Below, piece after piece: positions 44,715 to 56,769 of a DNA stretch of 64,000 nt; positions within the stretch are counted from its first letter, which is position 1, and each line of letters starts with the position of its first letter. The position numbers and the translations under genes were made by a program. The notes under the pieces are model-generated. The model searched no databases and had not been told where the DNA came from. It saw nothing but the letters and a program-made list of their open reading frames with translations. The stretch is from Metridium senile (taxonomy: Eukaryota > Cnidaria > Anthozoa > Actiniaria > Metridiidae). The stretch is taken from contig OX459104.1 in the NCBI GenBank assembly GCA_949775045.1, positions 6,095,306-6,159,305 on the forward strand, given 5' to 3'.

Positions 44715-44765
44715 ACCGCGCAATAGCAACATACCAGTTTAACAATGTTTTTTTCAAGAAGAATA

Positions 44766-45037
44766 CAGTGGTACCTCTATTAAGCGGTCACCCATTAAGC
44801 GGTCACCCTCTATTATGCTGCCACAATAAAAGGTCCCAAATCTATTCTTATACCTATTCTATACCTCTATTAAGCGGTCACCCTTTATTAGGCGGCCACA
44901 ATAAAAAGTCCCAAATCTATTCCTATATACCTATTCTATACCTCTATTCAGCGGCCAACCTCTATTAGGCGGCCAACCTCTATTAAGCGGCAACTTTGGA
45001 AAGTCCTGAAGGGTGACTGCTAGAGGTACCACTTTAC
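44766..45037. mobile_element. pogo/Tigger-type MITE with internal repeats
   Basis: Left end CAGTGGTACCTCTATTAAG after a TA; right end CTAGAGGTACCACTTTAC before a TA. CCTCTATTAAGCGGTCACC-like segments are repeated several times inside. CAGTGGTACCTCTATTAAGC is typical of pogo-like ends. It lies just after the TYMS stop and contains AATAAA words. Confidence 0.75.
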
Positions 45038-45332
45038 TATGTAATATCCCATGAGTTAATATTTTTGTAGTGTGTACATACGATGCGACCTTCATGCATG
45101 ATGGATGAGATTTACAGAACTCGTCACGGACGTGATTTCTTTTGTTAAATTCTCATTAACTATTCATGAATTTTATAAATAGAATATATTAATCTGACTA
45201 ACTCAATAAATAATTTTGAATACAAAAAACTAACGAAAATACGAAAAACTAACCGTAAATATTTTATACTTTTCTTTGTACTTTCGGAATAAAACTTTAC
45301 ACAATGATTATTTAGGTATTGAAGATTATTAA
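45038..45332. other. AT-rich intergenic DNA
   Basis: I see no gene or repeat structure between the two elements. Confidence 0.4.
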
Positions 45333-45633
45333 GGGGGGGGGGGGGGGGGGTGAATAGGGGTATCCCGATCCGCCGATCCGTGATATTTTTCGACCAAATC
45401 CGTCGATCCCTCGATCTCATATACCTGTGATGCACTGTTAATTTCAGGAGTTTGAATCCGTGATCCGTAATATAAACCCTCATAAATCCAGGATCAGGGA
45501 CCAAATTTTCAACAACTCTGCAATCCGCCGTAGTTAACAAATCCGTGAATCCGTCCAAATTTTTATCAAAATCCGCAATCCGAACCCTGTTTTATGGTCA
45601 AATCCGCGATCCGCCGAACCTATTCACCCCCCT
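45333..45633. mobile_element. MITE-like element rich in ATCCG words
   Basis: Begins with about 18 G and TGAATAGGGGTATCC; ends CCTATTCACCCCCCTCTTAA. The interior repeats CCGATCCG / AATCCG words many times. Confidence 0.6.
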
Positions 45634-46659
45634 CTTAAAGCAAAGTTTCATCTCTTAAAACCCAGTAATTGCCATTTTACAATTTCGAGCCATTTTCGTC
45701 CAAGTACCCCTTTAAGACTTTCACAGTGTCTTGCCGTTGTTATCAATTAACACCTACCGGAGTTTCAACGATTTTCGATAAATTTTAGCTGTCCTTTCGC
45801 CCTTCAGTGTTAAACATAACGTAACAGAGCTGCATGCGGGGTTGCTGTGTAGGTAAATAAGGCCTGGTTACAAGGTCTCTAGTGTCCAGTCCTCTTCCGG
45901 TTACGTGATGTTTGTTGGATAAATAATACGTGACTGCATGAATATGGACAAAAACGCGTGCAAAAGAGCACATACAAGACGCAAAGAAACCACAAAGATC
46001 TATGTACCTTACTAATTTACCGATTTTATATACTTCTCATAAGCTACAGAGAGAGAATTCAGCGAATTATAGGTAAGATGGCGTGAAAATTACACAGAAA
46101 AGTGATTGAAATTATCATGAAAATGCTTGCAAATAATCAACAAATAACGCGAAAATCAACAGATTAAATCTGTAAATACAACGAAAGAGGCTTATTTAAA
46201 TTACTGAATGATTTTAAGTAAATTATAGGTTTAGTTATTGAAATAACTAGTGCAGAAATTTCACAAAACGGACTGAAAAATATTTGTGATCCTTGAAAAA
46301 ATCCGTAAGACAAAAATGTTATGCAATAAGCTTACATAGAAAAGCCCTTAAAAAAACGATCTTTACAATAGTTTAATATACATATACTTCTTAAAACTAA
46401 GTAAGAGATATTAGTAATTTAATGGTCAGTTATCTTTAAACTTTGTGCAGAATTTGACATGAAAATTGACGATCACTATAAACAAACAACTGCAAGGAAT
46501 GAATGAACATTCCATCTCCTGATGAAATGTTCTAGAACGTTTTTTAAGCGTTAACATTTATATTTTGTAAGTTTGTTTTGTATAAAAGAAGTAAGCTATG
46601 CTTATTGGAATTAAATCATTGTCCTTCCGACTACCATTCAAATGCTTTGCCAGGCAAAA
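45634..46659. other. intergenic DNA, nothing recognised
   Basis: AT-rich, with no exon or repeat that I can support. Confidence 0.4.
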
Positions 46660-46920
46660 TTACTAAGTCCTTGCTGACCACTAGGGTTTACCAGTAATTC
46701 TGTGGTTAGAGTGTCTGACTGGTAATCATAAGGCTAAATACCATTTAGTCCTTGCTGGCCATTAGGATTTACCAGTATCTCAGTGGTTATAGTGTCCGAC
46801 TGGTAATCAGAATGTACCATCTAGTCCTTGCTCACCACTAGAGTTTACCTAGGGCTCAGTGGTTATAGAGTGTCTTACTGGTAATTTGAACACTTTAATG
46901 CCATCTAGTTCTGTCCAGCC
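46660..46920 (+). repeat. tandem tRNA-fragment-like units, three copies
   Basis: Units of 76-84 bp start at AGTCCTTGCT (46666, 46747, 46823). Each contains CTCAGTGGTTATAGTGTC-like D-arm sequence and, in unit 2, TCCGA-CTGGTAA-TCAGA, an anticodon-arm-like stem with GGT at the anticodon position. No B box or T arm follows. It looks like a satellite built from the 5' half of a tRNA or SINE head. Confidence 0.55.
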
Positions 46921-47136
46921 TCAATAATTGTTTTTATATTTTGAATCAAAGAAGCATAGCTTGACTTTTTCCACTAGCTAGTGAAACTACATGTAGTTGA
47001 GGGGGCCTATGTCAACAGGAAAAATATATTTTTGTTATTTAGTTAGTTTGGTTTAAGGTTCTTAAACTATTCTGCTATTATTTTCAGATTATTACTTCAA
47101 AAGAATAAATTGTTTTCGAATCGAGAAGCTACTAAA

Positions 47137-48126
47137 ATGGCAGCAAACCAGTTACGATATGCAGTCAAGAATCTGTATAGACAAGTAAGCTTGTAACCCA
47201 TCCATTTGTTCATTTATCCATCCATCAATAGACCACTTCACATTTCTCGTAGATCATCCACAGCATCGATAGCATGTAATATGTTCTTTACAATTTGACT
47301 ACAGCTCGCGGTAATTTAAGTAATATAATGTACACATCAAACAATTGAAGCTAATTGAAACACTTCAAAATTTCCTGGGCTGTAGTCAAATTGTAAAGAA
47401 TATATTACGCACTATCGAGGCCGAGGTTGATTGACAAGAACCATGAAAAGGTATATTTATCTATCAATCAATTCAATCATTCATCTATCCATCCACTCAT
47501 TCATCCATTCATTTGTCCATCCATTCATTTATCCATTCATTCATTCATAAATCCATCCATTCATTTATTCAGTATAGTAACCCATTCAATCATTCATCTA
47601 TCCATCCACTCATTCATCCATTCATTTGTCCATTCATTTATTCATCCATTCATTTATTCATTCATCCATTCATTTGTCCATCCATTCGTTTGTCCATCCA
47701 TTTATTCATCCATTCGTTTGTCCATCCATTCATCCATCCATTCATCCATTCATTCATCCATCCATCCATCCATTTGTTCTTCCATTCATTCATTTATCCA
47801 TTCATCAATCCATTCAATTATTCATTTACTTATTAATCCATTCATTCATCTATTAAAGTATTCACTCTCTATTCCATCCCTGATTTGTCCATTCATCTAT
47901 TTTTCTTGTTTTCCAGCTGATATACATTGGACGTGAATATCCACTAGGGGAAGAATACTTTAAAGGCAAACTAAAGAATTCTTTTCTAAGAAATAAAGAC
48001 GAGACAGACCCCGAGAAAATAAAAATGCTAATAGCAAGGGGAGAGTATGTCATCAAAGAAATAGAAGCTCTTTATATGCTAAGGAAATACAGAACACTAA
48101 AGAAACGCTACTACGACTCACACTAA
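47137..48126 (+). CDS. ETFRF1: LYR-motif protein 5 / electron transfer flavoprotein regulatory factor 1
   Basis: Two exons, 47137-47184 and 47917-48126, with GT-AG borders and phase 0, giving 85 residues (human about 90). The LYR motif is at 13-15 (NLYRQ), followed by [16 protein letters not shown], and a C-terminal helix with [17 protein letters not shown], all matching the family. ETFRF1 is a small mitochondrial LYR protein that works with the acyl carrier protein and regulates electron transfer flavoprotein by removing FAD. The only intron holds a MITE and a long CCAT/CATT microsatellite. AATAAA about 265 bp downstream lies in another MITE. Confidence 0.96.
47225..47430. mobile_element. 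MITE of the TTTGACTACAG family in the ETFRF1 intron
   Basis: ATCGATAGCATGTAATATG and TTTACAATTTGACTACAG on the left face CTGTAGTCAAATTGTAAAG and ACTATCGAGGCCGAGG on the right. Confidence 0.75.
47455..47870 (+). repeat. CCAT/CATT microsatellite in the ETFRF1 intron
   Basis: Imperfect TCATTCATCCATCCATT-type tetranucleotides with a duplicated block of about 115 bp near its start (CAATCATTCATCTATCCATC at about 47468 and 47586). Frames rich in SIHSF are artefacts. Confidence 0.92.
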
Positions 48127-48323
48127 AGGCAAAGTGAAGGTGGAAGTCCAGTTTTTAACTCCTTGGCTATTCATGTGGATTCATTAAATAATGGATAAAT
48201 GATGTAGTTAGGGCTGCTTCAAGCTGATTTCATTTACATTTGAGGGATTTGCTTCAGGTGTCATGTTTTTTTTTAAAATATGCATGTTCCTTAAGGTAAC
48301 TGATGTTACACTGTGCAATAGAC

Positions 48324-48547
48324 CAGTTTCATGTTATCTAGCACCGCTGTACTATTTAACAAAAGGCACATTTGTACAGGGATAGTCTCAATAAAGAGTA
48401 AATTCAAATGTGTTTTCTATTGTTAAGCGATAACATTTTCCATGCTTTGCTTGGAATTTGTGAATATTTTGACAACAAATCGAGGCTTAGCCTGTGCAAA
48501 TGCTCCATTTGTCAAATAGAACAGCAGTGTTAGATAACGTGAAACTG
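48324..48547. mobile_element. 224 bp MITE, unexpanded form of the 73 bp satellite element
   Basis: Ends CAGTTTCATGTTATCTAGCA and complement TTAGATAACGTGAAACTG; centre TTCTATTGTTAAGCGATAAC. It also supplies an AATAAA after ETFRF1. Confidence 0.85.
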
Positions 48548-49026
48548 GAGTATTTTTCCTGCAACTTGTCTCATAAGTTGCTGATGATTGCACAGTGTAA
48601 AAGACACTGTCTTGCATTTTGTTGTTGACAGCATTGCACAAAGTAGAGTTCAGTTATGCAGTTTGTAACAGAACTCAGCAGCTTGCAATGCAATATTTTC
48701 AAGCATAGTGAGACAAGTTGTAACATCGTCTTAAAGGTCGGCACACACTAGTCCCATCCAAATGATTGATTTGTCCAAGTGGTGGGGGTGATCGGCGCTC
48801 CTGTTAGGGTTAAAGATATTCCCTGTGCATACCTTTTAGTGTTCTGGCTCAAAAGACAATTCTGTAACATGACTCTGTAAGGGCCATTTTTACTCTGCTT
48901 TGTTGCTAACACTGAAGTAAGCTTAGCTGGCAAGAACATTGCGCAGCCGTACCTTTCAGGAGTTGAAATCACCAGGGGCCAGTTGTACAAAGCCTGGATA
49001 AAGTTATCCACTCGATAAGAGTTATC

Positions 49027-49100
49027 TAGCCTGATTTTCAGAGCGGGCCTGGGGAGAAAGCAATAGCGTAGGACCCAGACCCGCTCTGAAAATCAGGCTA
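49027..49100. repeat. 74 bp hairpin, TAGCCTGATTTTCAGAGCG arms
   Basis: Two near-perfect 25-30 bp arms around GAAAGCAATAGCG, lying inside a larger repeated TTATCTAG context that it splits. Confidence 0.7.
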
Positions 49101-49269
49101 AAGAGTTATCTAGTGTATAGGGATTTATCTGGTGCATAACGCTATTCAGGCTTCGTACAACTAGGGCTTTAAACATTTCTCTTAATTTTTAGAAATCATT
49201 TGTGAAATTGACCACCTATCACCCCATACCACATGGACCAAGGGAGTACCCCTGGGGGTAGTTGCTATA

Positions 49270-49760
49270 TACCTATTTCAAAAATCGTTGTTGCAATCAG
49301 CCTACAGTGCAAACTCTGAAGCCTGCAAAGGATGTCGGTAAATCTTCGATAAAAAATAGACTTGTTGTCGTTGTGATACAAACAAATTGAGTCAAAATGT
49401 TGTGTAGGAAGTAGAGATTACAAGCAAAATAACAACTAAGTAAACAATATGGAAAGCATTCATAGCATATTTTGGTTGTATGTGTTTGTGTTATATGACT
49501 ATAACAAGTTGTTGCAGTGGTAGATGATGAAACAAATATTTCTTTAAAGGATGTCAGTATCTCTTCTCTTGTTATCGATTTATTCATAGCATATTTTGGT
49601 TGTATATGTTTGACTGTGTTATACATCTATAATAAGTTGTTGCAGTGGTTGACGATGAAATAAACATTTCTTTTATTGAGTAATAAATCACAAATTGGTT
49701 CATATTACCAACATCCTTTACAGGCTTCAGAGTGTGGAGTGTACAGCTGCGGCTGCGACA
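49270..49760. repeat. foldback with duplicated GTTGCAGTGGT(A/T)GA block
   Basis: Two copies of TAGCATATTTTGGTTGTAT plus ACAAGTTGTTGCAGTGG / AAGTTGTTGCAGTGG. AGCCTGCAAAGGATGTC at the left and ACATCCTTTACAGGCTTCAG at the right are inverted ends. The homologous element at 61740-62230 is in the opposite orientation. Confidence 0.7.
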
Positions 49761-49871
49761 ACGATTATTAAAATAGTATAATAGTGTATATTGCACCCCT
49801 GAATTAAAAACAGATTGAATTCAAGCAACTTGTTACAAAGAAGACTTTTTCTATCACAGGGATAACGATAT

Positions 49872-50025
49872 TAGAGTTCAAACATTAAAAGCATGAAACA
49901 TGAATAGTACTAAATAGTGATATTTTATGCTAATTCTATTGTTTTCTATTGTTTAATTAGCACTATTAAGTACTAATTAGTACTACGTATACTTGTTTCA
50001 CGGGTATATTATTTGCACTCTAATT
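49872..50025. mobile_element. GAGTACAAACA-type foldback, diverged copy
   Basis: TAGAGTTCAAACATTAAAAG at the left, TTCTATTGTTTTCTATTG centre and TTTGCACTCTAAT at the right. Confidence 0.6.
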
Positions 50026-50729
50026 CTTGGTTTTATATTTTAGTGAATTTTATAACTTTACTATGGTGTAATTTTTACAGCAGAAAGTATGTATTCTCTA
50101 CTTTGCAACCATAATGTCTTCTGTTTTTTGGGGTAGCTATTGTAATTCAAATAAAACAAATTGAATTACAATATGTACCCCAGAAACAGAAGGCATTATG
50201 GGTATGTAAAAGAAAAGAATTCAAAAAATAATATATTAATGTAATAATAAAATCTACAGTATGCAGTTATCCTTCAGTAAGACATATTACAATCATTCTT
50301 ATCGGGAACATAGAGGTTATTTTCGATATATTATGGACATACATGTAAACAAGAATAATCAAGGTGCTTGCAGTCATTCTTGTCAAGAACATGGAGGTTA
50401 TTGTTGAGATATTATGGGCATACATCTAAACACGAATAATCGAGGTGCTTACAATCAATATTCTTAATTGTCAAGAACATTGAGGTTATTGTTGAGATAT
50501 TATGGGCATACATCTAAACACGAATAATCGAGGTGCTTACAATCAATATTCTTAATTGTCAAGAACATGGAGGTTATTGTTGAGATATTATGGGAATACA
50601 TCTAAACACGAATAATCGAGGTGCTTACATTCATTATTCTCATCAAGAATATGTAGGTTATTGTTGAGATATAATGGACATACATCTAATCACGAAGGTG
50701 CTTGAAGGTACTTACAATCATCAAGAAAC

Positions 50730-50935
50730 TTGCTCAAAGAAGAGCTGAACATCGAGCTATTTTCATGTATAAGTGCCATAAGAATTTATTAGAACATGAT
50801 TTTGAATATAAATTAAATAGAGAATTCCATGAATATAATACTAGAACTAAGAATAATGTTCGTGCCTCTCAAGCGCACACCAGGTGGAGTCAATGGAAAT
50901 GACCAATTTTGCCGCCATTGTTTGGAATAAGATTT
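50730..50935 (+). pseudogene. LINE reverse-transcriptase C-terminal fragment
   Basis: The frame reads AQRRAEHRAIFMYKCHKNLL, then HEYNTRTKNNVRAS, then after a frameshift AAIVWNKI. MYK.. plus HxYNTR and WN(K)IP blocks are the usual C-terminal features of CR1/Jockey-like LINE proteins. A remnant without catalytic motifs. Confidence 0.65.
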
Positions 50936-50950
50936 GCTTGATACGCAGTA

Positions 50951-51985
50951 TGTACGTGTGTGCAAATCCGGACAGTGTACAAATCCGGACACTTTGGCAT
51001 TTAAGCGTTAAAAAAGAGATCGAATTTGTTTACAAATGAATACAACATTATAGAATTAAGCATTTGTATGTTTTCTATTGTGTAAGAAGTTTTTGTGACA
51101 ATCGAGATACTTTCAGCGAGGAAAAAGAGCGATTTGTGTGCATGTGAATATGCAAATTCGCAATGAGTCAGTTTTTAACGCGCTTTAAATTATATGTTAA
51201 AATTAAAATGGTGATTATTCTGCAGATTCAAATGATAACGCCAAAATATTTAGCACGTTTTCAATTGCAAAGAATGTTTTATCTTGTGTGAAAAGAAGAG
51301 CTTTTAAAAGTTTAAAATAAGTGTAGGAGACGGTTTTAGGAATACTACTAAAATCCACTAAGGTAAGCTAAGGTATGTGCAATTCCGGACGATAAAATAA
51401 ACAAGATTAGCAATCACCCACTACTTTGAATTGTAGGTTAAAATGTCGCTTAAAAATATACAATTCAACTGCAGGTTGATTTTGCAAACAAAAGTTATCT
51501 TTTGGATAGTTTAATCACCATGCACTATTTATTTATAGGACATTTATATTCATTTGCAGAATCCAGCGCACGAAGGCAATTACTCATGTGTGAAACACTT
51601 TAGTGCTCAAACGTATTAATCAAGCAACGTTAACGTAATTCATGATTTAATTAACACAAATTTATGCTTTAATCTCAAATTTGACTGTGGAAATAGAAAA
51701 TCTATCATAAGCATTCGAAAATAAGGAAATAACTTCAAAGAATTGATTAAACAGAACCTACTTTAATAGTGTCCGGCTTTGCACACAACTGTCCGGAATT
51801 GCACCACTCGATCAAACTAATTTACAAATATATCCATAACATTTTTAAAAATCGCTAAAATTAACCAATACTTTATATAAATCTTTATTAGATGTTACCT
51901 CATCTCCAAGGAAAATATCTTTCCTAAACAATGCATTTAACGAATGATATGGCAATTTATCTAAAAACCGTCCGGAATTGCACAC
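50951..51985. mobile_element. 1 kb non-autonomous element with GTGTGCAAATCCGGAC ends
   Basis: Left end GTGTGCAAATCCGGAC, then a second ACAAATCCGGACA; right end GTCCGGAATTGCACAC, with GTCCGGCTTTGCACAC and GTCCGGAATTGCACCA about 200 bp inside. The TGCAA(A/T)TCCGGAC word occurs six or more times in matching orientation toward each end. No coding frame. Confidence 0.7.
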
Positions 51986-52171
51986 ACATCAGTACTGTAA
52001 TGCTTTGAGTCTTGCAATTTTTAAGAAGCAAATTTCTGAGCTTATAACTTAATTATTTAAGACAAATAAGTATTATTTAATAATAAACTGATTTTATAAT
52101 TTTTAAACACTAGGATAATTTTTAGACTATAACTATATTTTATATTAATCTTTGTAATTTTTAGATATAAT

Positions 52172-52312
52172 AGAGTACAAACACTAAAAGTGTGCAACAT
52201 AAATACCACTAAATACTGCTAAATTATGCACATTCTTTTGTTCTCTTGTTTAATCAACACTATTTAGTGGTAAATAGTACAAAGTATTGCACACTTTTAG
52301 TGTTTGTACTCT
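52172..52312. mobile_element. 141 bp GAGTACAAACA foldback, cleanest copy
   Basis: Starts GAGTACAAACACTAAAAGTG and ends CACTTTTAGTGTTTGTACTC; TTGTTCTCTTGTTTAATC centre. TA adjoins both sides. Confidence 0.85.
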
Positions 52313-53600
52313 ATATGTGTAAAATTAGATTTTTAGATTTTTATTATTTTATTTTCAGTTTAGGACCCTTCTGTAAATCAGTTTAGGACCCTTCTGTAGA
52401 TGTTATAGAGATATTATGGGCATACATCTAAACACGAATAATATCAAGTGCTTACAATCATTATTCTTGTCAAGAACATGGAGGTTATTGATGTATTATG
52501 GGCATACATCTAAACACGAATAATATCGAGTGCTTACAATCATTATTCTTGTCAAGAACATGGAGGTTATAGAGATATTATGGGCATACATCTAAACACG
52601 AATAATATCATCGAGTGCTTACAATCATTATTCTTGTCAAGAACATGGAGGTTATAGAGATATTATGGGCATACATCTAAACACGAATAATATCGAGTGC
52701 TTACAATCATTATTCTTGTCAAGAACATGGAGGTTATAGAGATATTATGGGCATACATCTAAACACGAATAATATCGAGTGCTTACAATCATTATTCTTG
52801 TCAAGAACATGGAGGTTATTGAGATATTATGGGCATACACATCTAAACACGAACAATCGAGATGCATACAATCACTTCAATCACTTATTTTTGTCAGGGA
52901 TGTGGAGGTTATTGTTGGGATATTATGGACATACATCTAAACACGAATATTAAAGGTGCTTTAATCAATTGGGGTAGTAACCGAAAAACCGCACAAAAAA
53001 TTGCTTGACAAAACGTAATCAGACCAAAATTTGATAAAAACCGCAACCGCAAGATTTGTAAAACCGCAAAACCGCAGATATAAATTTAGAAAAAATAATT
53101 AAAATCACCAAAAATTACGCGAAACCGCATCACCGCAAACCCATCCGCCCCTTCGATATGGACATACATCTAAACACGAATAGTCGAGGTGCTCACAATC
53201 ATTATTCTCATAAAGAACAAAGGTTATTGCTGAGATATCATCACAAATCTATCAAAGATTGGAGGTGCTTCTTTTTGTTGAGATAAATAATATGGTGATA
53301 CATCTAAACACAAATAATCAAGGTGCTTACAATCATTATTCTTGTCAAGAACATGGACATTATTGTTGAGATATAGTCATACATCTAAAGACAAATGATC
53401 GAGGTGCTTGCAATCATTATTATTGTCAAGAAGACGCATGAAGGTTATTGATGAGATATGGGCATACATTTAAACATGAATAATCGAGGTTTATATCATT
53501 ATTCTTATCAAGAACATGGAGGTTATTTGTGAGATATGGGCATACCTCTGAACTCGAATAATCGACGTGCTTACACTCATTATTCTTGTACTATACTAAA

Positions 53601-54059
53601 TGTTTACAGTAAAAAATGTAAAACACCCATGAATTCTTGCAGTCTATTACTATAACCTGAAAACCTTTGACAACCTTTTTGCAGCAGCCGAGACGCTGTA
53701 AGTCAGTATTGTAATGCACACATCACGTACCATTAAACTTATTATGGTCATTATTTCAACCTATCAATGTCCAGTCAAAATAACTATTACTGGCACGCGC
53801 TCCTGGCATGATTAGATATGTACAAACCTAGTCTATACGTCAAAGCAATCAATCAAGTGTTTGGCGTCTGTGAGACCTTTATAGAGTATCCAAAGAAAAC
53901 GCGTTGTAACTTATTTTTGGGTATTCCATTTTAAGAATTCACAGTGGGTCATTATTAAAACACAGGCAGGCCAACACTTGTATTTGTATGTTTTCTCTAG
54001 TTATATTTTATTTCTTTTCCTCGAATAGAATGGTTGGGATTTTAGTGATTGAATAGTTC
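53601..54059. other. AT-rich DNA, nothing recognised
   Basis: No coding frame or repeat structure seen. Confidence 0.4.
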
Positions 54060-54300
54060 GTTCGTTCGTGCCTCATTTCCATAATCGTTTTTTCCGTTCG
54101 TTCGTTCGTTCGTGCCTCACTTCCATAATCGTTTTTTCCGTTCGTTCGATTGTTCCTGCCTCACTTCCATAATCGTTTTTTCGTTCGTTCGTTCGCTCGT
54201 TCGTTCGTTCGTTCGTTCGTTTGTCCCTTTGTTCCTTCGTTTGTTCGTTCGTTCGTTCGTTCGTTCGTTTGTTCGTTCGTTCGCTCGTTTGTTCCTTCCT
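54060..54300 (+). repeat. TTCG tetranucleotide array with a 60 bp founding unit
   Basis: Three copies of CATTTCCATAATCGTTTTTTC-like sequence followed by expanding TTCG runs, then TTTG/TTCG mixtures. Frames give FVRS repeats only. Confidence 0.9.
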
Positions 54301-54353
54301 TCTTCCTTTACTCTTTACTCCTTCCTTCTCGACTTCCTTCCATGCATCCTTCC

Positions 54354-54544
54354 CAGGGCTCGTACTAAAAAACTAATTTGGCCTGCCAAATACTAGCTTC
54401 CAGATGCAGAAACGGTGAAAGATGATTTCCAGTAAATTTTGACTGCAATTTTATTATCAATTTGGCAGTTCATAATTATTTTTTCCTGCCAAACCTTAAA
54501 TTTGGCCTGGCATTTGTACATTGGCAGGCAGTTATTTCGAGCCC
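54354..54544. mobile_element. MITE with AGGGCTCG ends in a CTTC array
   Basis: Left AGGGCTCGTACTAA and right TTATTTCGAGCCCT are inverted; inner CTGCCAAATACTAG.. faces TGGCAGGCAG. CCTTC sequence flanks both sides. Confidence 0.65.
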
Positions 54545-54670
54545 TCCTTCCTTCCTTCCTTCCTTCCTTCCTTCCTTCCTTCCTTCCTTCCTTCCTTCCT
54601 TCCTTCCTTCCTTCCTTCCTTCCTTCCTTCCTTCCTTCCTTCCTTCCTTTTCCTTCCTTCCTTCTTTCTT
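54541..54670 (+). repeat. CTTC tetranucleotide array
   Basis: About 30 uninterrupted CCTT units. The frames through it (PSFL or EGRK repeats) are artefacts. Confidence 0.95.
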
Positions 54671-55034
54671 TATATCTCTTATCTTTCTTAACTGCATTCC
54701 TTTCCAGCTTGTAATTCAACTTTTTTATTATTATTATCATTATATATATAACCCACGCCAAAGCAATGCTTTATATTTATTTTACCAATCTTTTGTTTTG
54801 AAAAAAATGCTTCTCAAGGATTTCCGCTGTTTTCCAGATATGTCAATTAAGTGTTCAGATTGGTGCATGTTATTCTGTGGTGATAGTAAAATCACTGAGA
54901 ATGTTGCTAGCTTTATTAGCTTAGTCGCGTAGCCTTTTTTCTTCTTATTTCTACTACTTATTTTAAACATCATAAGCAGGCCAGTATAAGGAGAGGGACA
55001 AATCGTCTTAGAGTTGTTTTCATGAAACAAAGTG

Positions 55035-55295
55035 TATTAGTTAAGCCTGGTTTTCACTAACAAGCACAAGCATGTGGAAACGAGACGTAAATAAGCGCAA
55101 GCGCAAACACACTATTTACTAGTGCCACGCACAAGCACAAGCGCAAACGCAAGAAAAAAGGAACATCGTTGATATCTTGCGCTTGCGCTTGAGTTATCAC
55201 TGCGTCAAACGGTTTTCACGACGAAATATAAGGTCTCTTGCGCTTGCGCTTGTGTTTACGCTTGCGCTTGCGTCGCTAGTGAAAACTAGGCTTTA
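55035..55295. repeat. foldback rich in GCGCAAGC words
   Basis: AAGCCTGGTTTTCACTA at the left and TAGTGAAAACTAGGCTTTA at the right enclose many AAGCGCAAGCGCAA / TTGCGCTTGCGC words. It splits the 115 bp repeat also seen at 8490. Confidence 0.75.
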
Positions 55296-55504
55296 AAGTG
55301 TGATAGTCAACTGCATGTAACAAAAGAACACAATGGAATTAAGGTACACTAAAGTACAGCGTGTTAGAGTTGTTCACATTTACCCGTGAAACGCAAAGCG
55401 TATAAGTTTAAGTGTGATAGTCAAATAACAACAAAAGAACAATGGAATTAAGGTGCATTTAAGAGTAATATACTAAGTGCTTCACGAGGTAATGAGAACA
55501 GCTC

Positions 55505-55870
55505 TATACGGGCAAGGTCTGCAAACAGCATTACAACATTCAAGAAGCTATTAAAGACTCATTTGTTTAAGAAAGCATATTTTTAGATAGTTTTATTATT
55601 TATTATTCTGCTTTTTCTGGAACTTTTTGTTTTGTTTGACAACTATTTCTATTCTATTTTGTCCTATTATATATTTAAACTAATTTTTATTCAATCAATG
55701 TAAATATTTAAAATGTAAAGTAGAGCTTGAATATCTTATAAATATTGTAGTATAGTTTAGCTTAGTTAGGATTTTTCATGTTGTAAATTGTAAATTTTAT
55801 AAAGCGCATTAGATCATATACTTTATAATGAATTTTTGCGATATAGAAACATTAAAATTATTATTATTAC
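55505..55870 (+). mobile_element. 3' end of a LINE
   Basis: The frame RARSANSITTFKKLLKTHLF then KKAYF-stop is the standard C terminus of many LINE reverse transcriptases. AT-rich 3' UTR with ATAAAGCGCATTAGATCAT follows, ending in (ATT)n. Strongly 5'-truncated. Confidence 0.75.
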
Positions 55871-56420
55871 AAGTCGACTGGTGTGAAAACAGGACAACCA
55901 CAATTTTAATAAAATTTTAATTAATTAAAATTAACAATTTTAATTTAATTTTAATAAGACGAAAGAGTTATTTTACACGTACTCTCATTTGAATGTCAAA
56001 AGTTGGTTATACGAAAACGCTCTATAAGAGCGATCGATTCACATATAACGCATTTTAACAAGCTAATGAGCTTCGCATGGCTGGCGCATACACAATTTAT
56101 CACAAATGCGCTTTTTTCATTATATAATTAGTGCCGAGCAAAATATTCCTAAATATTCTTTATAATACAACAGCCATTTCTGATAATTTGTTTCTTGTGA
56201 ATGGATATCTTTGTTTTTTGATTTTTGCCAAGATTGTCATAATTTTGGCAAAGAAATTTGTGATACATTGTATGGCTACCCGTGCGAAGCTCATTAGCAA
56301 ACTATTTTACTCAATAGCATGTTGTTTTACTAATTAGCATGTTCATTAGCATGCAAAAGCTTGCGATAATAACATACCTCGAAAACATACATCCAACCAA
56401 ACTGTACGTACTGTGAATAA

Positions 56421-56694
56421 ATTGATACCAAGAGAAAACAAGAGAAAATATAAATATACTAATAACATAATATACAAGATATAAATTGATACCAAGAGAA
56501 AACAAGAGAAAATATAAATATACTAATAACATAATATACAAGATATAAATTGATACCAAGAGAAAACAAGAGAAAATATAAATATACTAATAACATAATA
56601 TACAAGATATAAATTGATACCAAGAGAAAACAAGAGAAAATATAAATATACTAATAACATAATATACAAAATATCAATTGATACCAAGAGAAAA
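56421..56694 (+). repeat. 64 bp satellite, just over four copies
   Basis: Unit ATTGATACCAAGAGAAAACA...TAATATACAAGATATAA, starts at 56421, 56485, 56549, 56613 and 56677 (partial). Copies are almost identical, so the expansion is recent. Confidence 0.93.
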
Positions 56695-56769
56695 CAACGG
56701 CATTCTTTGTAAAACTATACGAGTGCATGTTGAGTGCAGCTTCGATTGCACAACGTTGTTTGCGTATAG

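Larger units (their letters stand above)
50330..53600 (+). repeat. 80-88 bp satellite in two blocks, split by insertions
   Basis: Unit: GGGCATACATCTAAACACG, AATAATCGAGGTGCTTACAA, ATTCTTGTCAAGAACATGG, AGGTTATTGTTGAGATATTAT. Block 1 is about 50330-50700; block 2 is about 52385-53600. Between them are a LINE fragment, a 1 kb inverted-repeat element and a foldback. Another small element (about 52965-53160, ACCGCAAACCGC words) splits block 2. Confidence 0.9.

Noticed and set aside
47427..47936. 169-codon frame before ETFRF1 exon 2
   Set aside because: Translation of CCAT/CATT repeats; it merely runs into the real exon in another frame.
54393..54761. EGRK-repeat protein
   Set aside because: Frame through a CTTC tetranucleotide array.
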